10,574 bases of DNA from the NCBI GenBank assembly GCA_002409965.1, contig DHON01000065.1, positions 1 through 10,574 of the forward strand, written 5' to 3'. This document shows positions 1 to 5,872 of the stretch, in pieces. The number at the start of each line of letters is the position of its first letter. The first letter of the stretch is position 1. The notes below the pieces were generated by a model that saw only the letters and a program-made list of their open reading frames with translations, was not told where the DNA came from and ran no database searches. The position numbers and the translations under genes were made by a program. The stretch is from Firmicutes bacterium UBA5389. GTDB taxonomy: Bacteria; Bacillota; DTU025.

Positions 1-195
1 CAGCGATGTGGGTAATGCATAGACCTAGACCCGTGTGGCCGGGAATCTGAGAGATGAAATGGGGAAGCGAGCTGTGAATTGCTCATCCGCAGGGAGTGGG
101 GGTTCTGGAGGTATTTCGCCGTTGGTGTCGTAGATAGGCACTGGCGCGCTCGGTGCCGCGGTGAAACTACGGTAAGGTCAGTGCGGTGTTGCGGG

Positions 196-211
196 AGTGA
201 TACAGTGATAC
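196..211. repeat. 8-bp tandem duplication AGTGATAC x2
   Basis: AGTGATAC occurs at 196-203 and again, directly abutting, at 204-211, just before the orphan AGGAGGG. The duplication is exact. It could be part of a promoter or a protein-binding half-site pair, but an 8-bp period does not match the 11-bp period of the array downstream of the regulator, so there is no evidence that the same protein binds it. Confidence 0.5.
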
Positions 212-213
212 TT

Positions 214-220
214 AGGAGGG
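214..220 (+). promoter_or_regulatory. Orphan Shine-Dalgarno (AGGAGGG)
   Basis: AGGAGGG is a near-ideal ribosome binding site but no start codon lies at the usual 5-10 nt distance. The nearest is a GTG at 223-225, only 2 nt away, which opens a 34-codon frame ending at 327 inside the regulator gene, in a different frame. The regulator's own ATG at 306 has no recognisable Shine-Dalgarno. The site may serve a short leader peptide coupled to the regulator, or may be fortuitous. Confidence 0.35.
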
Positions 221-242
221 AAGTGGCGCCAAGAGCCGGATC

Positions 243-272
243 GGCAAGCGGCGGCAAGCGGCGGCAAGCGGC
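243..272. repeat. Perfect 10-bp tandem repeat, three copies (GGCAAGCGGC)
   Basis: GGCAAGCGGC is repeated exactly three times at 243-252, 253-262 and 263-272, between the orphan Shine-Dalgarno and the regulator ATG. The unit has no stop codon in any forward frame, and its length is not a multiple of three, so a change in copy number would change the frame relation between the GTG at 223 and the regulator. Perfect short tandem repeats are prone to slippage. Whether this one varies cannot be seen from a single sequence. Confidence 0.9.
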
Positions 273-305
273 CGCACGCGACTACCGGCTCACGGCGCGC
301 AACGA

Positions 306-3300
306 ATGGCGTACGATCCCCAGATAGTCCGCACCAAGTTCATACCGCCTCTGCCTCGGAAACGGCTTCTGATCCGTCCGCGTCTGGCCGAGTTGCTTAA
401 AGGGGTGGTATCGCACAAGGTTACGATACTCCAGGCAGGACCGGGCTACGGCAAAAGCACGGTGCTCGCCGTCCACCTGTCAGGCGCCAATATCCCGTCT
501 TTCTGGTACTGCGTCAACGGCGCCGACACAGATCCCCTCGTGTTCATAACTCACCTCATATGGTCTTTGCGCTCGGCGTACCCGACCATGGGCTCGCGGG
601 CGCTTTCGCTTCTGGAAGAGGACTACAGTCCGTCCGCGCGCCGTCAGGCCGTGGATCTTCTCGGCAATGACCTGATCGACCAGATTGTCGAGGACTTCGC
701 CATTGTGATCGATGACTACCACGCGGTGGCAAAGAGCCCGGAAGTCAACGAGATCGTGGAGAATCTGATAAACGCAATGCCTCCGCAGGTGCACGTAATC
801 CTGTCTACCCGGGAGCGGCCTTCCTTAGGGTCGTTGGCCAGGTGGAGGGTGAGGGGCGAGGCGCTTGAGATAACCGAGCGGGACCTGGCCTTCACTGTTC
901 CCGAGATCCGAAGCCTGTTCTCCGGGCCGTACCAGCACGAGCTCACTTCGGAGCAGGTGAAGGCGGTTCTGGAGCGCACTGAAGGCTGGATTATCGCGCT
1001 CGAGATGATCTGGCATGCGCTGCGCGAAGGGCTGTCTCTTCAGGAATTGTTCACCCGCACTCCGTCTTCGCTCGAGAGTGTCTTCGACTATCTGGCCCAG
1101 GAGGTGCTGGGCAAGCAGGAGCAGTACGTAACCGATTTCCTGCTGGACGTATCGGCCCTCTCTGAGCTAGACCCGGATGTGTGCGGACGCGTGTCGGGCA
1201 GGGACGACAGCGAGGCGATCTTGGCCAGGCTTTCAGCGGCCGGGCTATTTGTGTACTATACTGATGCCGGCGCGGGCACTTTCAGATTCCATAATCTTCT
1301 CCGCACGTTTCTCAGGCGGCAGGCCAGGCGCGACTCCTCGCGCTGGGCGGAGACTAACCGCAAGGCTGCGGCTTACTATGGCGATCGAGGCCAGGAAGGG
1401 CGGGTGGTCGACCACCTGCTTTCGGCAGGTGAATACGATGGCGCCGCCCAGCGAGTTCTCAAGCTCGCTCCTGAGCTTGTGCAGGGCGGAAGGTTTGAGG
1501 CGCTAGCTTACTGGGTCGGCGAGTTGCCTGGCGCAACGCTGGAGGCCTACCCCGATTTGCTGCTGCGCAGGGCCGATGTGTACAGGCTGTCGAGCGACTA
1601 CCAGAACGCCCTGGCCTGGTACACTATGGCCGACGATATCTTCGCTGCCCGACCGGACGCCGCAGGCAGGAGCCGGGCCCTAAAGGGCAAAGCCATGGTG
1701 TATCTGGACACTGTAGAGCCGGCAATGAGTGAGTCGCTGCTGAGTGAGGCACTGCTGCTTCTGCCGGAGGAGGAGCGCCTGGAGAGGGCGACTCTTCTCA
1801 GGATGATGGCCGAAAGCAAGACCAACCAGGGCCAGATGCAGGAGGCTCTCAAGCTAGCCCGTGCGGCCGAGCAGTTGATCAGCGCGGCAATGGAGGATGA
1901 GCTGGACATCCGTGTGCACCTGCGTACAGGCAGGCTGGGGGCTGCCCTGACCTCTCTGCAGCGGCGAGCTGGCGAGGAGCAGGGGCTCGCGGCCGGGTCG
2001 GGGTTTCCGGCTGGGCCGGGGCTCGCGGCTGGGCCATCGCCCGCTGCTGGGCAAGGTCGCAGCATCGATCAAGGGCATGCCCGGACCGAGCAGGTCCGCG
2101 CGGAGGAAAGGGGGCGGCCGTCCCGCTCACATCGCGAGACTCAGCTCCTGCTGTCGCTGGTATACTCGCTGATCGGCGAGGGCGAAAAGGCTCGGATGTG
2201 CGCTGAGGCCGGGATTCAGCTCGGCCGGGATCTGAAGTCTCCGTTCGTGGAGGCGGTGGGCTACATGCGCCTTGGGCACGCGTGCCATATCTCCCCGTCT
2301 GTCAGGGGCCCGGACGCGGAAACCTGCTACAGGCGAGCGCTGGATATTTGCGACCAGATCAGAGTGACGCGCGGTCGGGCAGAACCCCTCATGGGGCTGG
2401 CCCTGGTACATGCGATGTCGGGCGACCCGGCTCATGCTGACAAAGAGGCAGCCGAGGCGCTGGCGATATGCCGATCCGCCGGCGATGAGTGGCTTGCAGG
2501 GTTTGTGGAAATCGCGATGGGCGCCGGCATGGCATTCACGGGCCTCGATGCTCGCGCAGCCTCCTGGCTGGCTCTGGCCAAGGAGACTTTTGCGCGGGTG
2601 GGCGATGAGTACTGTGCCACTGTGTGCGATCTGTGGCTGGCCGTGCTTGCGCTGCGCCGCCGCGATCAGGATGTGCTCAGGCAGATCCTGGGCGATCTGT
2701 TCAGCGCCGTCCGAACGCACAGTTACGAGTTCCTTTTCACCAAGCGCACGCTCTTCGGCCCACGCGACCTGGGCGTCTTGGCCCCACTGCTCGTGGAGGC
2801 GGGCCGCCTGGGGATCGACCGCGAGCATGTGGCCTGGCTTCATTCGGCTACAGGGCTTCCATCCGTTGAATATCACCCTGGCTACACCCTGCACGTGCGC
2901 ACTCTGGGGCGCTTCATGCTCTACAGGGGCACTGAAGAGGTATGCAGCCGAGAGTGGCAGCGCGAGAAGGCGCGCAGCCTGTTTCAGCTGCTCGTGGTGA
3001 ACCGCAAGGGATATCTGCATAAGGACCAGATCCTCGACGCGCTCTGGCCGGGACTGGATACGGATGTGGCGTCCAGCCATTTCAAGGTGGTTTTCAACGC
3101 CATGCTCAACGTGATCGAGCCGGGTAGGCCGGCGCGTCTGAATTCATTCCTGGTCAACCGCGAGGGGCCTCTATACGGGCTCAACCCTCTGTCGGGCACG
3201 TGGGTGGACGCGGACGAGTTCGATAGCCTGGTGGCTAAGGCCGGGCGACTGGCTGCGTCCGACCCCGAGGGAGCGTGCGATCTTTACAGAAACGCGATCA

Positions 3301-3650
3301 GCCTGCACCGCGGCGACTTCCTTCAGGAGTCTCTCTATGAGGACTGGGCCATAGCAGAGCGTGAGCGTCTGCTGGCCGTGTATCTTCGTGCAGCCCAGAG
3401 CTTCGCCGAATTGCTCTACGGGGGGCACGAAATCGAAGAGTGCATTGACGTGTGTGAGTCCGTTCTCACGCGCGACCAATGCTGGGAGGAGGCATACCGC
3501 CTCCTGATGCTGTGCTATCTTGAGCGCGGCAACAGAGCTATGGCGCTGCGCGCCTACGAACGATGCGAGGCGGTGCTCCAGTCAGAGATGGGCATGAGCC
3601 CCAGTCGCGACACGGTGGCGGTGCTGGAGCGCGTGAAGCGAAACATGTAA
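306..3650 (+). CDS. MalT-like STAND ATPase regulator with C-terminal winged-helix/BTAD (SARP-type) domain
   Basis: This is a 1114-residue cytoplasmic transcriptional activator that probably senses a small ligand through a STAND ATPase. The N terminus (about 8-33) matches the lead-in of MalT/LAL regulators (TKFIPPLPRKRLLIRPRL). Walker A is AGPGYGKS at 44-51 and Walker B is FAIVIDDYH at 131-139. A winged-helix-like region and helical, TPR-like repeats follow to about 850. Residues 862-960 form an OmpR/SARP-type winged helix (TLGRFMLYRG at 867-876, ALWPGLDTD at 912-920), and 967-1110 a BTAD helical domain. MalT itself (about 900 residues) ends in a LuxR HTH, which is absent here; AfsR carries its SARP domain at the N terminus, the opposite order. 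A Gly/Ala/Pro-rich insert lies at about 557-610. The ATG at 306 is the only usual start after the in-frame stop at 213, and it lacks a clear ribosome binding site. The gene precedes the catabolic operon and its stop codon overlaps a repeat array that it may bind. Domain calls are confident; the ligand is unknown. Confidence 0.9.
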   Translation: MAYDPQIVRTKFIPPLPRKRLLIRPRLAELLKGVVSHKVTILQAGPGYGKSTVLAVHLSGANIPSFWYCVNGADTDPLVFITHLIWSLRSAYPTMGSRALSLLEEDYSPSARRQAVDLLGNDLIDQIVEDFAIVIDDYHAVAKSPEVNEIVENLINAMPPQVHVILSTRERPSLGSLARWRVRGEALEITERDLAFTVPEIRSLFSGPYQHELTSEQVKAVLERTEGWIIALEMIWHALREGLSLQELFTRTPSSLESVFDYLAQEVLGKQEQYVTDFLLDVSALSELDPDVCGRVSGRDDSEAILARLSAAGLFVYYTDAGAGTFRFHNLLRTFLRRQARRDSSRWAETNRKAAAYYGDRGQEGRVVDHLLSAGEYDGAAQRVLKLAPELVQGGRFEALAYWVGELPGATLEAYPDLLLRRADVYRLSSDYQNALAWYTMADDIFAARPDAAGRSRALKGKAMVYLDTVEPAMSESLLSEALLLLPEEERLERATLLRMMAESKTNQGQMQEALKLARAAEQLISAAMEDELDIRVHLRTGRLGAALTSLQRRAGEEQGLAAGSGFPAGPGLAAGPSPAAGQGRSIDQGHARTEQVRAEERGRPSRSHRETQLLLSLVYSLIGEGEKARMCAEAGIQLGRDLKSPFVEAVGYMRLGHACHISPSVRGPDAETCYRRALDICDQIRVTRGRAEPLMGLALVHAMSGDPAHADKEAAEALAICRSAGDEWLAGFVEIAMGAGMAFTGLDARAASWLALAKETFARVGDEYCATVCDLWLAVLALRRRDQDVLRQILGDLFSAVRTHSYEFLFTKRTLFGPRDLGVLAPLLVEAGRLGIDREHVAWLHSATGLPSVEYHPGYTLHVRTLGRFMLYRGTEEVCSREWQREKARSLFQLLVVNRKGYLHKDQILDALWPGLDTDVASSHFKVVFNAMLNVIEPGRPARLNSFLVNREGPLYGLNPLSGTWVDADEFDSLVAKAGRLAASDPEGACDLYRNAISLHRGDFLQESLYEDWAIAERERLLAVYLRAAQSFAELLYGGHEIEECIDVCESVLTRDQCWEEAYRLLMLCYLERGNRAMALRAYERCEAVLQSEMGMSPSRDTVAVLERVKRNM
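1986..2057 (+). repeat. Degenerate 18-bp tandem repeat inside the regulator gene, four units
   Basis: Residues 561-584 of the regulator read as four six-residue units: LAAGSG, FPAGPG, LAAGPS, PAAGQG. At the DNA level this is an 18-bp period with the core GGGCTCGCGGC seen in units one and three. It encodes a flexible Gly/Ala/Pro linker that interrupts the helical repeat region. The unit is a multiple of three, so copy number changes would keep the frame. Confidence 0.7.
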
Positions 3651-3688
3651 CTCGTCTGTAACCCGCCAGTTACCTTCCTGTAACACCC
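3645..3688 (+). promoter_or_regulatory. Four 11-bp phased direct repeats, probable SARP-type activator site
   Basis: Units begin at 3645, 3656, 3667 and 3678: ATGTAACTCGT, CTGTAACCCGC, CAGTTACCTTC, CTGTAACACCC. Three share TGTAAC followed by any base and C; the third is degenerate (GT-AC kept). The first overlaps the regulator's stop codon. The core of the last copy (3679-3686) ends 8 bp before a TATTGT box. SARP regulators are known to bind heptameric direct repeats at 11- or 22-bp spacing, with the last repeat about 8 bp from the -10 box. The adjacent regulator carries this type of DNA-binding domain, so it is the natural candidate to bind here and activate the downstream operon. The repeats are observed; the binding is inferred. 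Confidence 0.7.
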
Positions 3689-3694
3689 TCGCTC

Positions 3695-3700
3695 TATTGT
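3695..3700 (+). promoter_or_regulatory. Candidate -10 box of the operon promoter (TATTGT)
   Basis: TATTGT keeps the two most important -10 positions (A2 and T6). No hexamer 16-18 bp upstream resembles TTGACA (ACCTTC, TACCTT), which fits a promoter that depends on an activator bound at the repeat array. The start site would fall near 3707, giving a leader of about 87 nt before the first gene. Confidence 0.45.
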
Positions 3701-3726
3701 CAGAGTAGCCTGCATTGTCCCCGACA

Positions 3727-3767
3727 ACATCACGAGTCGATGTGGCACTCGCGATCACAGGCCACAT
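3727..3767 (+). promoter_or_regulatory. Overlapping inverted repeats in the operon leader
   Basis: Three inverted repeats share bases, so they cannot all form at once: ACATC (3727-3731) with GATGT (3739-3743); CGAGT (3733-3737) with ACTCG (3747-3751); ATGTGGC (3740-3746) with GCCACAT (3761-3767). The last is the strongest, 7 bp with a 14-nt loop containing TCGCGA. None covers the ribosome binding site at 3776-3783. They could be RNA hairpins or an operator for a second regulator; no known riboswitch class is recognised. Confidence 0.35.
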
Positions 3768-3793
3768 TCCATATTGAGGAGGTACTCTTTCCA

Positions 3794-4534
3794 ATGCGAC
3801 TGAAAGACAAGGTAGCTATCATAACCGGCTCCGGTCGCGGACTGGGCAGGGAAGCAGCGGTCTTGTTCGCGCAGGAAGGCGCCCGGGTGGCGGTGTGCGA
3901 CATCAACGAGCAGGCCGCGGCGGATGCCGCGAAGGCCATTGCGGATGCAGGCGGCGCGGCCATATGGGTAAAAGTGGATGTCACCGATGCCGAGAGCGTT
4001 CGCTCCATGGTGGATCGAGTCATGGAGAGCTTCGGCAGGATCGACATCCTAGTGAACAACGCCGGGATTACGGCAGATGCCATGCTCGTCAGGATGACCG
4101 ACGATCAGTGGGATCGTGTCATCAACGTCAACTTGAAAGGCGTGTTCAACTGCACGCGTGCGGTGGCGCCCGTCATGGTCCAGCAGGGTTCGGGCAAGAT
4201 CGTCAGTACTGCATCTGTTGTCGGAATACACGGGAACTTCGGACAATCGAACTATATAGCTACCAAGGCCGGCATTATCGGGATGACGAAGGGCTGGGCT
4301 AAGGAACTGGGGCGTAAGGGCATCAACGTGAACGCGGTCGCTCCGGGATTCACCATGACTGAGATGATGTCGACGGTGCCCGAGAAAGTCCTGACTACGA
4401 TTAGGGAGAAGACGCCCCTGGGCAGGCTGGGCGAGCCGAAAGACATCGCTTACGCCTACCTGTATCTGGCGTCTGACGAGGCCAACTTCGTGAACGGCGC
4501 GGTTCTCCAGGTCGATGGAGGGCTGGTTCTGTAG
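3794..4534 (+). CDS. fabG: SDR-family 3-oxoacyl reductase / 3-hydroxyacyl-CoA dehydrogenase (FabG-like)
   Basis: The product is a 246-residue classical short-chain dehydrogenase, the usual length for FabG/PhaB. The cofactor loop is TGSGRGLG (11-18), NNAG is at 88-91, and the catalytic set is Asn113, Ser141, Tyr154 and Lys158, with the same Ser-to-Tyr spacing as E. coli FabG. At the end of the second strand the sequence is VCDIN with Asp36; an acid here normally favours NAD(H) over NADP(H), which would suit an oxidising role on a 3-hydroxyacyl-CoA rather than fatty acid synthesis. The ATG at 3794 has GAGGAGGT (3776-3783) 10 nt upstream and gives the typical N terminus MRLKDKVAIITG; an in-frame ATG at 3740 would add 18 atypical residues. 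It is the first gene of the operon and ends 26 bp before the CoA-transferase. No acyl carrier protein or other fab gene is nearby except the FabH-like one. Family certain, substrate inferred. Confidence 0.93.
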   Translation: MRLKDKVAIITGSGRGLGREAAVLFAQEGARVAVCDINEQAAADAAKAIADAGGAAIWVKVDVTDAESVRSMVDRVMESFGRIDILVNNAGITADAMLVRMTDDQWDRVINVNLKGVFNCTRAVAPVMVQQGSGKIVSTASVVGIHGNFGQSNYIATKAGIIGMTKGWAKELGRKGINVNAVAPGFTMTEMMSTVPEKVLTTIREKTPLGRLGEPKDIAYAYLYLASDEANFVNGAVLQVDGGLVL

Positions 4535-4547
4535 GGTAAGTAGGGCT

Positions 4548-4554
4548 AGGAGGG
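4548..4554 (+). promoter_or_regulatory. Ribosome binding site deciding a TTG start
   Basis: AGGAGGG ends 6 nt before the TTG at 4561. There is no ATG at a suitable distance in this frame, so this site is the main reason for choosing TTG as the start of the CoA-transferase. Confidence 0.8.
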
Positions 4555-4560
4555 TCAGCA

Positions 4561-5856
4561 TTGGACTCGAAGGAAGTGTATCGCCGCAAACTGATATCGA
4601 TTGAGGAAGCCGCCTGCAAGGTAGAGTCCGACCAGTCCATCGCGGTCGCCATGTGCGCGGCCGAACCTCCCGGTCTCCTCGGGGCGATTTCGTCTCGAAA
4701 GGACGAACTCGATAGCGTGACGATCATGTCTTGTCTGTTCATGAGAGACTACGATTTTCTCAAGCCCGAGATGAAGGGGCATTTTCTCAACGAGGCCTGG
4801 TATTACGGTCCGCATTCCTACAGGGCTCATCCGGGCGGCACCGTCTCGTTCATGCCTAACCACCTGCATGAGTGCGGCCTCAAGAAGAAGGAACTCGACC
4901 CTCCCGACGTATTCTGGGGAACCGCGACTCCGCCCGACAAGAACGGGTACATGTCTCTTTCACTCAGCCTCACCTACGAAAAGCCGATGATCCAGGCAGC
5001 CAACCTAGTCGTGCTGGAGATCAACGAGAACCTCCCCCGTACGCTGGGCGACACCCACATTCACATTTCGCGAGTGGACTATGTTGTGGAGAATACAGTG
5101 CCTCTCATTGAAACGCAGCCCATTGAACCTTCCGATGTGGAGATGGAGATCGGCAGGAATGTGGCTTCGCTTATCGAGGATGGAAGCACACTGCAGCTCG
5201 GAATCGGGGGTATTCCCAATGCCGTCACAGTGTGCCTCATGAACAAACATGATCTGGGCATTCACACAGAGATGATCACCGATGGCATGGTGGATCTGTT
5301 CAATGCGGGGGCGGTGACTGGGCGGAGGAAGACGTTGTGGCCTGAGAAGATGGTGGGCTGTTTTGCGCTGGGCACCAAGAAGCTGTATGACTTCATCGAT
5401 GACAACCTGGGAGTGGAACTGCACGGCGGGCACGTGACTAACGACCCCTGGACCATCGGGCGCAACCACAAGATGGTGAGCCTCAATACCACTCTGCAGG
5501 TGGACTTAACTGGCCAGGCAAACTCGGAAACCCTCGGGGCCAGGCAATACAGCGGCGGAGGCGGCGCTCTCAACACGTGTATGGGCGCGCAGATGTCGCC
5601 CGGAGGCAAGTCCATACTGGCGCTTCGGTCGACGGCCAAGGGCGGCGCGATATCTACGATAGTGCCGTGCTTCAAAGACGGGCAGTCGGTCACGATTCCC
5701 AGGGCCGACATCGACTACGTGGTGACGGAATACGGGATTGCCCACCTCAAGTCGATGAACGTACGCAAACGCGTGGAGGCTTTGATCGCCATCGCGCATC
5801 CCGAGTTTCGCGAATGGCTGAGGTCGGAGGCAAAGGCACTACAATACATCTTCTAG
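4561..5856 (+). CDS. Acetyl-CoA hydrolase/transferase family CoA-transferase
   Basis: This is a 431-residue cytoplasmic enzyme of the family that includes 4-hydroxybutyrate CoA-transferase and butyryl-CoA:acetate CoA-transferase, at the usual length. It should move CoA from a donor such as acetyl-CoA to a carboxylate. Visible signatures are LGIGGIPNAV (213-222), then HTEMITDGMVDL (235-246) with Glu237 as the likely CoA-thioester-forming glutamate (about residue 238 in characterised members), HGGHVTNDPW (288-297), a Gly-rich loop SGGGG (331-335), and a C-terminal VTEYGIAHL (388-396). In relatives I remember, the Gly-rich loop reads roughly GGQxD followed by F or T; here it is GGALNT, so the Gln and Asp are replaced. 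That may mean a different acyl substrate. The start is TTG with AGGAGGG 6 nt upstream. It lies 26 bp after the SDR gene and 16 bp before the FabH-like gene, clearly the same operon. The acyl substrate cannot be read from sequence. Confidence 0.92.
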   Translation: MDSKEVYRRKLISIEEAACKVESDQSIAVAMCAAEPPGLLGAISSRKDELDSVTIMSCLFMRDYDFLKPEMKGHFLNEAWYYGPHSYRAHPGGTVSFMPNHLHECGLKKKELDPPDVFWGTATPPDKNGYMSLSLSLTYEKPMIQAANLVVLEINENLPRTLGDTHIHISRVDYVVENTVPLIETQPIEPSDVEMEIGRNVASLIEDGSTLQLGIGGIPNAVTVCLMNKHDLGIHTEMITDGMVDLFNAGAVTGRRKTLWPEKMVGCFALGTKKLYDFIDDNLGVELHGGHVTNDPWTIGRNHKMVSLNTTLQVDLTGQANSETLGARQYSGGGGALNTCMGAQMSPGGKSILALRSTAKGGAISTIVPCFKDGQSVTIPRADIDYVVTEYGIAHLKSMNVRKRVEALIAIAHPEFREWLRSEAKALQYIF

Positions 5857-5872
5857 GATGGAGGCAGTCCTG

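Larger units (their letters stand above)
1..305. other. Leader region upstream of the regulator, no convincing gene
   Basis: No coding region here looks real. The one open frame of any size (79-327) is Arg-rich, has no ribosome binding site before its first start, shows no recognisable motif and overlaps the regulator start. The stretch contains an 8-bp tandem duplication (196-211), an orphan strong Shine-Dalgarno (214-220) and three perfect 10-bp repeats (243-272). I could not find a convincing -35/-10 pair for the regulator. The first bases could be the tail of a gene outside the window, which cannot be judged from here. Confidence 0.6.

Noticed and set aside
79..327. 82-codon frame in the leader
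   Set aside because: Arg-rich, no ribosome binding site at its ATG, no motif, and it overlaps the regulator start. Only its distal part from GTG 223 is kept, as a speculative leader frame.
2127..3080. 317-codon open frame on the minus strand inside the regulator gene
   Set aside because: It is antisense to a clearly coding region with recognisable domains, has no protein motif I can identify, and long antisense frames are common in GC-rich genes.
3645..3688. CRISPR-like reading of the repeated TGTAAC units
   Set aside because: The period is 11 bp with only 6-8 conserved bases, far too short for repeats and spacers; the SARP-site explanation fits better.
5005..5469. 154-codon antisense frame within the CoA-transferase
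   Set aside because: A shadow of the real gene; the sense strand carries the family motifs.
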